64,000 nucleotides of DNA from Sipunculus nudus (lineage: Eukaryota; Annelida; Sipuncula; Golfingiida; Sipunculidae): NCBI GenBank assembly GCA_026874595.1, contig CM049322.1, positions 31,869,340-31,933,339 of the forward strand, read 5' to 3'. Shown here one piece after another: positions 22,301 to 36,000 of the stretch (its first letter is position 1; the number at the start of each line of letters is the position of its first letter). Under the pieces are notes generated by a model. That model saw only the letters and a program-made list of their open reading frames with translations, was not told the DNA's origin and did no database searches. The position numbers and the translations under genes were made by a program.

Positions 22301-22648
22301 TTTCCAAAAGAACTTCCACATCAAGTAAACCGCAAAGTTGAGTTTCATGTGTGCAGACCCAAATTAGTCCTGTTTTAAAAAAATACCATCTATGCTTTAA
22401 AAAAGCTCAATAGCATAATAAAATTTCACTTTATCAGAGATGCATTGAACAGGGCAAGGCTCTAAATCCCATATAAGTACCGGTATAAAAGTGGTAATAA
22501 AAAGAGGAACTGTTGGGGTATTTTCAACACCTTGCTTCTAAGATCGATACTTCGATCATAGAATCGGGAATCAGATCATTTGCAACATTGATTTGAACTC
22601 CTGTTTTTCATCTATTCATACAGATTAGGATAAGTATCGACAATAATT

Positions 22649-22716
22649 CAAATACCATCAAAGCTTTTATGGAAAGATATGACCATATCTTTCCATAAAA
22701 GCTTTAACGGTATTTG
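22649..22716. repeat. near-perfect inverted repeat (33-bp arms, 2-nt loop)
   Basis: The left arm starts CAAATACCATCAAAGC and ends GAAAGATATG; the right arm starts CATATCTTTCCATAAAAGC and ends GGTATTTG. 31 of 33 positions pair, with AC between the arms. A stem of this length can form a cruciform in DNA or a hairpin in RNA. It could be a microRNA-like precursor, though the loop is too small for a typical one, or a collapsed palindromic insertion. Confidence 0.9.
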
Positions 22717-25700
22717 AAGTTCCACAATGCAACATTCATAAGTCAAATGATATATTTAGCAACTTAAATATATCTGCTGCCTCAAAATTCAAAATGTTAA
22801 ACTGCGTGAAACTAAGAAAAAGAGCTATACGTTCAAGGAATATATTATTTTCTATCTTGTTAATTCTCACAGATAACATTTCTTCTGAAAAAAAACAGTA
22901 GCCGCGCTGATCGGCTGTTCTCTATGTTATTTTTCAAACCGCAGATATAGGAATACTTTGTTTATATTCGTACGTGCAATCATCAAGTCATGCGCCGAAT
23001 TCAAATGATCTTATGTCATCTGTCTAAAACTAAAAATGATAAAATTAAGAACACACGCATAAAAATAGTAGATATATGACTAATAAAAGTATGTACATGG
23101 ACTAGAGCGAAACAAATAATTCAAAACGTAGGAAGTTTTCACTTACATAATTGCACATACTTGCTACAATGGTTAAAATATTGATTTTAAATTGGATAAA
23201 TCCATCAAAAGCACAGTAATACTATTACATGCATACTGTCTGCCCTGCCTGCTCCATCGAAACAGCCTATGTCGATTTATATCCTTGTGTATGGTCAAGC
23301 AGCCCCCTAGTGACTTTCAGATCATATAACAGAAACACATCTTAAAACAGAAACACGGGGAATATCTAGGACAATTTTGATTCACTTACATGCTCCATTA
23401 TGTTCTGTTTCGTTAAGATAGTTACGTCTGTGTGACGTCTTTCACCCTTTCAATCGCCTATTTGTAAGTAAAGGGAAGAACATTCAACTTCCGCATAATT
23501 AAATAATACATATTTAATCAAACTAACGCCAAACAAAGGTAAAAAATCACTGAAAAATTTAATCAAGACTTCACCCACACTTTTTCAATGGTGATTAACG
23601 CAGCACACACATTGAAAAGAAACAAACCAAGTGCCCGATTTGGATCCGAATTATTTATAAATTTATTAAAACTGCATTAGAATTCAAATGTAATATTTAT
23701 TGCAAATGTAATTAACGGAAAAAGACAAGCAGATCGGCTGGTTTTGGTTGATGTCGGTCCACGTTTATGGGTAGGATTTGAGATTAATGAGACTAATTTT
23801 AAGAGACATTCAACCGATTTATTACAAATCTGCACCTTCCCCGCACACATATAAATGACAAAAACAGTCTAAAATTACACCTTGATGTCACATTGTCAGA
23901 CACACATTAAAAAGTCACATAAATTGCCTTGTAACTGTAAAATGATACTTGAAATCGTCAGAATCTTTTCAAGTATTCAATTCCCAGTGTGAATTAATGA
24001 GAAGCTGTGTGTAGTCATGGCCCTGCATGTTGGCTAGGCTCTCATATGGTTCAAACAGGCACCCAAACGCAGGGGCGGAAATACACCGGGGTAAATCTTG
24101 CCCTTGAGATACTCGGTTCCCCTCATCGAAGATCCCTTGCAATGAAAAGGTCAGCCTTTGAAGGTGCTTGAGGATATGAATGTCATACTAGGAATCCAAG
24201 GATCGGAGAGTCTGGTTTACTACTTTAATAATGCCAGCCGTAACGTATCATCTGTACAAATGTTTATGGTATGACCTGAATTTATACAATTGATTATATT
24301 ATGTAAAATGAATGTGACCTTATTTATATTTGACCGTATGGTTATGGCTAATATGGAATAGAAGTAAATGCTGCCAACAAATAATGATAAACATTTAACA
24401 AATTTCCCTGCCGGGGCGTTAGTAATTACAACTGTGACTAAAATGTACAACATAAAACGCAATCTATTCAAAACTTAGTAAGGAAATAATGTGCCTGTTT
24501 TTATCATTAAGTTTTGTATGGTAGCGTCGATGTTTAACTGATATTTTCATAAAAGGACGTCACAACGTTCTTTAAAGACCCAGCAATTCCCTCACGTTAA
24601 CATGTGAATGAAGAAAATCGTTCTTTTGATGTCACAGACATATAGAGACTGATCCAGTCAGGTTGCAGTGGTTGCAAAAACTTAATCAATGTCAATCAGT
24701 TAGAACAAAGATGATGCGTCGCTTATCTTCAGTAAATCACGGACTATGTCATACCCTGATAAGCCCTGTCGTTGTACGCGGCAGCCTGATAACATTTGTT
24801 AGCTTTTGAAACACGTGAGCTTGACCCTGCCACCGAACACCAGGCATCTTTGGACCCAGGACTATCGATAACGACGATTTAAAACAACATAACATATGTA
24901 AGGGGAGGGCATAGTGTAATTAACTAAGCCATCATTTTTTAAACTTAAACTTCCAAAGCCAATCCCCCCCCCCCATAAATCAGTAGCCCACAACTTAGAA
25001 CTAAACATATGAGAACCATTTCTTGATCATTTACCCTTCAAGAGAAGCATTTGTTCGTATCGTAGGTAGAGGTCTGGGGCTCCATAGCAAATACGGACAA
25101 GCTCCGCCTTGAGTCTTGATGGCCTTGACAGTGGGAACAAATAAATTTATTCTATCGGCTGCGCCAGTCTAAATAAAAATCTGCCCGAGAAAGCATCATA
25201 CGATAATCCATGTACAGATAATCAATGTACTATGTTGCTATATCTTAGAGCTGCTTCAGGTATCACAAAACAGTTAACCCAATACAACTATTTTGTCTCC
25301 ACATGAACGAACATTAAAGAACGAATTAACCTGTACAGTGTAATGAAAGGCTGAACACTGCATAACCAAAAATTCTGTCCGTGCTAATGCTTAGACAAAT
25401 GCAGATTGTAGCTCTTTTACGATACTTTTTTATATTCCTCTGGGATTTGAATACTAAAGATTTTGCTGATTCATATTTAACATATATCTGAGCCCCATAT
25501 TATTAACAATATGGAAAAGAACTTATTTTAGTTGATACATATTTTGTGTCGTGTCATTGTCTACGTCAATATAAATTTTGAGGACATCCGTGTTTGAATG
25601 TTCCTTTATGGTCGGAGATCAATGACTCTGATATCAGCTCAACAAACTAAGCAAATTTACATTACATATATTTTATGATATCGAAACTTTAATGTATTTA

Positions 25701-26679
25701 TACAAAGTTAAACGCCGAGTTACATTCTTCAAGCAAGGATTATCGTTTAGAATTTTGTGTCTGAAGATATATATGGTTTAAAAATAAGTTAAACAGAAAT
25801 CCAAACAATTAATTTGGGGTAATTATACTATAAATAAAATGGATCATTCATGTCTAAAGGTTTTAATTCGCAATCTACATATCCATTGCATTTACTTGAT
25901 CAGTTGGATTAATTATTTAATCATGTGGTTAAAGTCAAAGGTTGAGTCAAAGAGTTCTTCTTCATAATCTGACTTGGTTTCCCCCGATTGACGCATGGAT
26001 CACTTAGACGGTACCAAACACTGATAGCGTGTGTAAACATGTGTTTACAAAACCCAGTTACAGCTTTTGGAACTTACAAGACTACTAAATTTATATCATG
26101 CCGAAGTTATTTCATTAAAAGTGAAGTATTAGAATATGTATAAAATGTATGAGTTCTGTATAACAAAATACGCAAGTCCTTAAAGTTCACAGGTTATCTG
26201 TTTTGAAAAAAACGAATCGAGTAAGTGGGGAAAACTATCCAGTTGGCCGTCCTTAATGACACACGGGGTGTATCAATAAAAAACAGCTTATTGACACACG
26301 GTTTCACTGCGCATGCGTGAAATCTGTTACAATCCTGCTTGATGGCAGGGCGTTCACCGTGTGTCCCTAACACCTCCGTCGTGATACCCGACATCACGTG
26401 AGTTGTTGTTGCTGTAACAGGTCTTAATTACTGTGTAGGAGAAGTGGTGGCCTTGACTAATCAGGTATAACCATGGGAGTCGTTTAATCTCTGACGCAAT
26501 AGTTTAACATTTATAATGTTTTAGTACTTTCAATGCTAAGGTATATTAATTAGTTTAAACCTATTTTTATTAAACGGGGCACTACTTATTTCGGGGATGA
26601 ATAACTACATCGTGGATGAAAATTATTTTTATCTCATTTCAAAATTTAATTTATTGAACAATTTAAATGTAAATATAAT

Positions 26680-26680
26680 T

Positions 26681-26750
<70 letters not shown>
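26680..26750. repeat. (TA)n microsatellite, interrupted
   Basis: Two long TA runs separated by ACA and TTT interruptions. It lies just beyond the 3' end of gene 2. Confidence 0.97.
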
Positions 26751-26810
26751 CTTGTTTTATTGAAAATGATTCTTCCAATTAGAAAATAATAAACAAGGAT
26801 ACAAATTAGC

Positions 26811-26816
26811 TTTATT
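26811..26816 (-). terminator. possible polyadenylation signal of gene 2
   Basis: TTTATT on the plus strand (AATAAA on the minus strand) about 245 bp after the gene 2 stop codon. Consistent in position but a common word here. Confidence 0.35.
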
Positions 26817-27060
26817 GAAAAAAATACAAACTATTTTAAGTTAAAAATAGTGTTTGATGACTAAATATATATAAACTTTATAAGCACACATCGATAAGCA
26901 CACATCTAATACTGACCGTTTTTACTGGGAGTTTTGTCACATTATTCAGCATAAAATGTATACTTTTTACGATGTAAAGTGAACTATTCAAAATTAGAGG
27001 AACAAACCGAAAACAAAATTTGCTAAGTTACTACGAGCCATGGAAGGGTCATACCTTTGT

Positions 27061-27080
27061 CTACAACTCATCATCGTGTC
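27061..27080 (-). CDS. gene 2 last coding exon: C-terminus and stop
   Basis: After the acceptor ATTCGACCAG the phase-1 frame reads G-HDDEL and then TAG at 27063-27061. Following the previous exon the protein would end QSSGHDDEL. The exon itself may continue into 3' UTR. With only five full codons the call rests on acceptor quality and phase match. The C-terminal DEL resembles luminal ER-retrieval signals but lies on the cytoplasmic side here, so it is probably coincidental. Confidence 0.4.
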
Positions 27081-30000
27081 CTGGTCGAATACAGAAATAA
27101 GTATTTTACTGTAAAGAAAACTTAACCTTATAGCCAAGATCAAAATTTATTTCGAAAAGACGCTCATGTTTTAGTTAATTTTTTTAATTACTTCATTAAT
27201 AAGTAATCGTTTGCCTTAAGGCATTGAAATACGTCGAACTAGTAAGTAGGCATGCAGGGAAACAGCTTTTGATTGGTAAATATCTAGGAAACTACTTTTC
27301 GTTTGGCTTTTTTTATCCTAAATCATCCGGCGATGTCATTCTGATAATTGAATCTGCATAACTGGACGTAAAAAAAGATTTCCGCAAGTCATACAAACTT
27401 ACGATAAACCTTCATCTTCAATGTTACCATTTGCGTTCAGATATCCTAATTTATATCATATTAATATAAATATGTTAAATAAAATAGACATAAGTATTAA
27501 ATATAAATATGATTAGCAATGTACTGTTTGTAAGTAAACATAAATATGCGAGAAAATACATTGGAACATGTATTTTGGTTTGTTCAAGTTGTCAGTTTTT
27601 TATCAACGACAAAATATATTCCTTCTGAGAAAGTGATGAAAGCACTCGGATCTAGATTCCTTTAAGTTCTTCATAGGTATTTGCTGGTTCTGCAAATGAA
27701 TATATTTTTAATTACTTTTTCATATCGACCCTGTAAACACTGTAAACCTACAGATTTTTTTTCTTACAATACGATATTGATTTAAATGGCATCATTTTGT
27801 CACCATTATAAAACAAGTGGCGATAATAACAGTTTTGTTTTGTTCACAGAACGGAGAAATTATATCATTTGGTGAAAAATTTAGTGATGGAAAGAGTTAA
27901 TTTACCTGAACTTTGCCTCTTCTGTTTTGTGTTCTCGTACAACCCTGGTGTTGCCAAACTCTCATATCCCTCTATGTATAAGCATTTATTTAAGAAAATA
28001 TACTTTTAAACAGTATCAATTGAAATTAATATATGAAATAAATATACTAGCTTTTGAATTAGCAATTGGTATTACAATTCAATGATCAGATAGTGCCTTA
28101 TGATTTAAAAGAAAATCTTAATTAAAGACAAAAGTGGTAATTACCTACATTTAGATAATATTCAGAGTAGCATCAAAATATTCAAGATAACCAGGCACTA
28201 TCTCAATTACAGTTTGATGTTCAGTAAAAATTAGTCCAAGAGCTCGGACGAAATGGTCGAACATGCAAAAAAGGAGCAAATGATAGTCATGAATACAGTA
28301 TATATTAAAATATTGTGTATGGTTATTACGCTAAATTTGTATTGATAAAATTCACCTGAAAGTAGTATTTGCACGGTTTCAGAATTAAAGAAAAAATGTA
28401 ACTACCTGTCGCCGGACAACTGTTCTTGTGCGTTGTAAGTGGCTCATAAGCTGATTGATTTGGCACTGTAGTTTGTGAAACAGACGAATATGTATCAGGC
28501 GACACCTGCATTTTACTCAATTAGGGAATGTGAAACTAGAATACACAATAGAAGCGATCAATGCATAAAAGTTCAGAGGCATTCTGCGTCGTCAGAAATC
28601 TAATGGTTAGGATGGCATTTAAGCTATCAATATTATAATCATAATTCACCATAATTCTGATGTTTAGGATGGAATTTGAGGTATCAATATTATAATCTAT
28701 ATATTATTATTTCTAAATTGTTATTTTGTCAAACAAAACATTTGACAATCCTGGTTTTAGATTGCCGCTTATAAATATACCGTGTTCAGACGACTGCTTG
28801 TTTTCCATGCCCTGGCCTTTTATTACTTCATACTGCTGATCAACCATAGCTACAGACAACCAGTACACATTTTATTAATACATTCTATTTCCATCATAAA
28901 CCCACATTAAACAAAATTGTTGTCATTTAAAACAATTAGCTCCTTTCAAATATTGAAAAAAAATGATTTCAAATATACTTTGCATTTTCATTTAATTTTA
29001 TTTCTTTATCAAAACGCTAAAAAAAACTCGCATTAAAAAAGCAAATCAGTTCAGCAAGAAAGTACATAAATATTCATAAACTGTAGCTTCATTACCAAGT
29101 GCCGAAGAACATTCTGTGATATCAGTTCTTGGCGTTTTGTCTCTACAAGGTCGCCTTCCTGTTTCTGTTTTCTTACTACTATGAGAACAAATACCGTCTA
29201 AACAAATAACATGATAAACATAATATTTTATGTCATACAGCTTATTTATGTTTAAAAAATTTGCTAAAACTATGCAATTATAGTGTGATATTATTCATCA
29301 CGATATTGTTTAATTTGTCATTTATAACATGAATATTTATTTTTCAAAGTTTCTTTTAAAATACTGATAACGTTTAACACAAGCACTTATGTTATCCTGG
29401 GAAGAACTTTTAATGTTGAAATGATCTTAACGGATGGAGTTAAAGGCATTCTTTAAAGTTTATTTTTATTAGATCACGTCGAAATTATACATATTAAGAA
29501 CAGTCAGTAAAGCAAAATAGCAATTAAATAGATAAACATATCGCCGTGTGAGTTTTTCAGGTATCATTATATTTTTATATTTCATTAGCTAATTTATTCA
29601 CTATCATATTTGTTGTGTTATACAAATCAGTCCATGACAGTATCTTGCCCGTTTTGGTTTTCCATATATAATTAACAAAATGCCAATTACATTGGGAATT
29701 AAAATTGTCAGTTAAAATGTTCATTTCTAAATAAAGAGTTATATTGCTAAATGCATTAATAATAGAAAGGATATAGTGCAACATAAGATTTAAGAAACGT
29801 ACTTTACTTACATGATTTTGTCTTTACAAACGGTACCGCCTGGAACAAAAATATTTTGCAAGTGCGTCATATATTACATACCTTTTAACTTATTATGTTT
29901 AATAAAATTGCCAGCTAAGTACGATTAACAAAATCGGTATATATATGATTGTATATCATACAAAAATGAATATGGCATATAAAAACCTTTCATCCATCCT

Positions 30001-33000
30001 CTTCTACTTAGTATCAGAATTATAATGACAAATATTACGCTGGCAGATACAAAACCACCGACGAATGCCCCAATCAGGCTTCCTCCACTGCAGGACTGAC
30101 ATTCTACGAAGCAATACAACAGGACATTGTCAGAAATAAATCGTAAGGAGGAAAATGTCAGAAATGTCTTATTTTCCTGTTTAAGTATTTATTCTTGCAA
30201 AAACGTGCACTCAAAATACTTAAAGAAGTCAGTAAAAACAACGATGATATGATTTTAAAATTGTTTTTACCTTTTTCCAATTTTTGCAATGCTTCATCTT
30301 TTTTATATTTATTGTTTGTTCAATTTTGTAAATTCTTCGTCTTTTTATATTCACTGAACAAAAGCGTATTTCTGCAAGCTAATTGGGGTCTCATATATTG
30401 ATAACCCAGAAAAAGGAAAACGCTAGCAACTGGAATTATTCATTACTGCAGAAACCATAAAAGATGTATGATACCTGATTGAGATATCTGTTTGAACTCT
30501 TGCTTTAAAACGGTTTCTCCTCTGTACAGCAAAACCAACACGAATCGATATTCCTTCTGTGGATCCAAACCAGTCACGGTGTGGTTAGCTGTATGTGCAC
30601 CTGGGTTATGGGTAGTACAGCTTGGAGGCATACACCCTGATGTGTCTCTCTTTTTCCTATATGAACCATTTTCCCACTGTTCTATTCGCTGTTCATCATA
30701 GTTTCCTGACGGGCGAATCCAGCTTAAGTGAGCTATATGTCCTATTCTTTCCACTTTAAGAGACGACTGATCTAATAATGGTAAATCTGAAATATTGATG
30801 ACCTGTGCATCATATATACAAACAAAACATTCATGGAATGCACGACAGTACAGAAGTATAAATGTATAATACAAATCAACTTAAAAATACAAAGATGGTA
30901 GGATATTAAATTTAGAGTAACTGAGATTGTTTACTTTTAATATTTATATTGGATGTAAATTTACCTACCCGATGCCTCATCTAAAAGCTCCTACATATGT
31001 CGTTGGTTAAAAGACAGGGACAACAGCGTTTTTGTTCAAGTCAGGATTAATGCATTAGGTGGTCCCAAAATATTAAGCATCTACACGGTCATAAGCAGCA
31101 GCAATGTGATTATAAGTATTGATGTTAATCAGACAGGAACTATTTTTTGTAAAACAATCACGGGAATTAGCATTTGGATATTTATATAAGAACCGGATTT
31201 CATGGGTTTATTCAAGAAAATATTATCAGAAGTGTATGAATGGTTACAAATCATTAGTAGTATCATATCAGACTGCCGAAAACATGCTGTAAATGTGTAG
31301 GTTATGATGTTTGGAAGCATGTTTATAATTTCTAAAAGCTGTATAAAGTAATTTGAGGTGTTACAAGAAAAAAAAACTAAATGTTACTGTGTATCCTCCA
31401 GCCTCACCAAGTGTTTGAATGGTGACCTCAGTGGATGACACATTTGTCCCAGCATTATGGTTATTATTAGCCGTCACTAAGAATTGGTAGGACGTTGATG
31501 ACTTCAGGTTTCCGATTTTCTCCTCCGATGTCCTACCATATCCTGGATCGGGAATGTTGCCCCTGTGAAGCCTGTAGTTCCCATCAGGTGTCTCTCTATA
31601 GTGTATACTGAACGTCTGGACGTAACCCCCGTCTGAGTTTGCCTTCCATGACAATGAGACTGATACTGGTGTTTGGAAACTGCTGCCGTCATCTATAAAC
31701 GGAGCACCTGGGCCACCTAAAGCAGGTACATAATGTGATCGGGTGTATGTTGTATTTTTTAATATCAAATCCATATTGACTAGACAAGCATTATTTATTC
31801 ATGGTCCATATTGACTAGACAAGCATTATTTATTCATGGTCCATATTGATAAGGCAAGCCTTATTTATGCATTTCTTGTTCATTTTAAGTCTAAAAAATT
31901 ATCATTCACAGTCAGCAAATACAACTGTATACAGTACATGCAATAATTTAGGATGAATTTAATGCCTGAATATTATGCACCACATGAGGCACAACTGCAG
32001 TAAGATCTAATAAAGATTTAAGGAGAAATTTACACATACTTATATTGAACCTGGGCCCATAATCTTAATCATCGGGTGCAACAGTTTGATAACATGAGGA
32101 TCTAAATCTTTATGATTCATGTAGTATATTTATAAAATTTTAATAAATAGACAATAATTTATTCTCCCTATTTAAGTCGATGCGTTTCAGCTTCTATCAC
32201 CTCTGCCAATTGCACTTGAAACTATGATTGGATGCTGACAGATGTTTCTAAACTTCGCAATTTACCAAACTATGACAGAACGCTTACCTCTAGGAGACAA
32301 TCTGTACATGAAGTCACTTCCATTCAGGATCCCATTGGATGCATGTACAGTGTAGTTGCCAAGTTCTTCAACTGTCACTTTATATATTGTTAACCTGCTG
32401 GACAATGGAGAATTTATTATCATCGTCTTGCTGTTGTTCTGTAGCTGAATAAGGCTGCCATTTTGACCAACTCGTCCCCATGTATAGTCCACAGTGTTAG
32501 GAACAGCTGTCACATTTAGAAGCAGCAAGACATCTTCACCTACAGTTGTAAACACCTGCTTTCCTGGTGTAGGCTCTGCATTTTTTGGTGCATCTGAAAA
32601 TAATATTTTTTATAATTATATATGACAGTTTGCCACTTCAATGTGATGATCAACTTATTACAAAAAAAATGTATACATAATAATCTTCCCTTATACAATA
32701 GAATTCTCATAACTTTTGCCAACTACTTCATAGTTTATTATTAAGCTGTGTTACTGAAATAATTTTTGGTAGAAAGCTTACAAACAGAATGCAATACATG
32801 AGTGTCTCATGTACTAATTAGGTCGAACTACAGCTAAAGAATCAATCTAAAAGTTGAATCTATCATGTTCCCCACGCGAACATAAAGCAATCATTCTGAT
32901 TGCAAGTAATCTCTACAGCAGGGCACAAGAGACTCATAGAAAAAAGGTCAAATCAGTTGAGGACAAGTTCTTACGTCTCCCATGAGTTTTGTTTTATAAA

Positions 33001-36000
33001 AATTTAAATAAATAGTCGAATAATTTGGAAGAAATTTTAAGAAAGGGGCAAACATTTAAAAAAAGTTTGGTTTGCTGGGGATATGTCTCGATTTTAAGCA
33101 AGCACTTCCTCGATAAATTGGTATGGTTGGCGCATTGCTGACTGCAAGACGGACGGAAAACAGACAAAGACCAATCCTCTTGGCTCAGTAGAAGTTGTCT
33201 AGAACTATCCTTAACTGCAATTCATTTTTAATTAATTAATCAACTCACCCTTAATGCATATTTAAATGAGAGTTTAATTTATTGCTTGTAGAGAAAGTTT
33301 TCACATGAGCAGCAAATGGTTATTAATACGGAGACTATTTCATATCAGGAACATATCAGCCTCATCATACTTACAAAGAATAAGTACATAGCCCTTGATT
33401 TCTTTCTGGCTCACACTGTTTCCTCCCTGACAGGTGTACACCCCATCATCAGTATACTCTACAGGATCTATGACCAGTCTGTTGTGTGCTCCGCTCACCT
33501 GGCCGGGGATATGCCTGATTACTCCTTGACGTTCATGTTTCCACATGTCAAACTGGATGTTTGGTGGTTCACCCTCCCCAACACAACTTATTAGTAACCT
33601 ATCATACTCTGTCTTCGTCAGGTTTTGTTGCTCAAGGGAAAAATCCAAATCTGTATATAAGGGATTTGTATTATAAGAAAACCCTCATAAGCAAGACACT
33701 TAAAGTGATACTCAACAAAAAAAGATATATTAAGAATGAAGAGTTTGGATTTTAAAACATGAGAACATTTTTAACACATTACGATTTCCTTACGTGCAAA
33801 TGAAAATACATACACTGATCAATATCGAGACATATGTGCATTTGGTTATCATATTACTTATACTTTATTTAAATTTATAAGTCAATGTGTAATGGTGAAT
33901 ATAAGTTGGTTTCATAAAGTCGTCTTTGCAACAAACATAAGCCTATTAAATTGACCTCATTAATAAAACCTCTAATAAGAAGTAACCTTTTGGCCATGTC
34001 GTTCAGCTGAATTGTGCTTCACATTACAAAGCACGTTCATACTTGTTTGACTATCAGTTTAATAATACTCTGCAGAATGTACAAAATGATATGTTCCCAG
34101 AGCAGCCGCAAAAATGCTGTTTGGCTAGTTTACTGCAATATTTGGCCAGTTTACTGCGATCTGTTAGATTATTCATATAGTCTTGGTAATGTTTCGAATG
34201 ACCAAGGACAAACTACAACTATTTTTGCGTTTATGGTTTCCTATTCTGCAGAGACATAGAAAAATGTTATTACGTGTACTATGATCTATTGAGTTCAAGA
34301 TACTGAAATTCTTCTTTTAGGTTTTAAATTGACTGGCATATATGAAGTAAATTTAGATTGTAATAGTGAAAACAGCCTCCCGTCTTCAAAATATTTCGTT
34401 GTTTAGCTGAATAACAATAAAAGCGTATTTATGTGAATGTATAAACGTATGTATCTGTATCTTTCAATGCAAACGACAGGGGAATTATCCACCTGTTTAT
34501 GTTTCTTCCCACTTCTGTGAATTTGTGAAGCAATACATCATGCTATTCTCACAGAATATTCCATGACAAAGATTAAGAATTTGATTTGCTTACCATCCCA
34601 GAAGAAACTTCCCTCCAGGATTCTGAACCTTGCATAAGTGATCATGAATATGCCTATGAAAACTATGAAATTATTTTTTTCATAATAGCATTGATGTTAG
34701 CATTCTGTACATTTTTGTAAATTACTAGATATATCATGCCTATGAAAACCTCCGCTTTTTACTTCCCAGATCAGGTAAGATTGCATAGTTTTTCTTAATA
34801 TCAACAAGTATATGGATATTCACCCGAGGCCCGGAAATTACGGAGAAAATGCCCAGGTATAGTCAGGATTAGAGGATGTTCAGGTGCCACTTGGCAGGGA
34901 ATTATGTTGCCGCTTTTCTTATATCCTTGATCATTCATAGTTTTCTCTACATTATAAACTATTTTTTTTAACTTATTGTGAAAGGTTTCAGACGTCTCGA
35001 TGCACAGAGGTGTCGTCACATCAGGTTCATCAAGTTCAATGAGCAGATATACCAACTTATGCAAAATATGTTTCCATTCACAAAAGATGCACAGATGCAT
35101 GTCACAAAGAACAAATTTAGGTAGCACCGGTAGGATTGTGTAAATAAAGCTTACTTAGGTCCCTTGATATGTAAAATTTGATATGTCAAGAAACTCTGGC
35201 ATATGTGCCTAGAAGTACATTATATTGAAACAACTGCAGGTGACCACACCAGTCTTGTTTCGAAGAGAGCTGTCCACGATCTTAGGGTATTAGAAATTTC
35301 AGACTGATACGTCAAACCATTCAAGCGATATGAACATGGTTGTACACTGTACGAGAAGAATATCCAAAATGTATGGACATGCACAATTTCAGGCTGATAC
35401 TTGAAAGCACTTATGGAACATGAGCATGGATGTACGACATGAGAAACGATTGTATGTAGTGAAATCTTTCTTGTGTCGAGAAAACTGTCACGGATGTGTA
35501 AATGTGCAAAAGTTTAGAATGATAGGTCAAACCACATCAGCGCACAGATGTACATTACACAAAAACAATTGAACGTGGCAACATCAGTCCTGTGTCCGAG
35601 AAAGGAGATTACGTAATGCCACACATAAACAAAGAAAACGTACTGAAGAATCTCTACTCCGCCCATAATGGATATGAAAGCAGTGGTTTTGATATAATTG
35701 GACATCTTAATATGTAAAAATAAGTGTTCATGCGAAAAAAAAGGTGTTTTGCTTAATTTTCAGAAGGAAATATAAATCATTGACCTAGTTTCAGATATGA
35801 GTAAAATGTATGCCTTTCACAAACTTAACTTGAAATTTCAGGTGTGAAACTATGACAGTTTTGATTTGCGCCATGAGAATAGTCATCTTGGCGACTGGAC
35901 AACCGGTTTGATGAACATCATGTTACCTCTTTTGACTTACAGTCATCTGAGCTAAAACCGCATTTTCTCCGTGGACTCATTATTGAACGTACAAAGTGCG

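Larger units (their letters stand above)
18640..26805. other. intergenic region between the two convergent receptor genes
   Basis: No exon with a recognised domain was found. Frames at 18972-19304 (plus) and 19623-19961, 20201-20539, 20988-21221 and 24220-24471 (minus) are open but low in complexity or without splice partners. A minus-strand frame at 21852-22070 is more protein-like: 72 codons, ending FCAWGK, stop within GAAAATAAAATAG. It could be a 3' terminal exon, but no partner was found. A long hairpin lies at 22649-22716. Confidence 0.5.

Noticed and set aside
27061-27075. C-terminal HDDEL as an ER-retention signal
   Set aside because: The end of the protein is cytoplasmic, whereas KDEL-type signals act in the lumen. 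The exon itself is only moderately supported.
31504-31692. Second minus-strand frame within FN3 domain 1
   Set aside because: Off-frame shadow of the FN3 exon.
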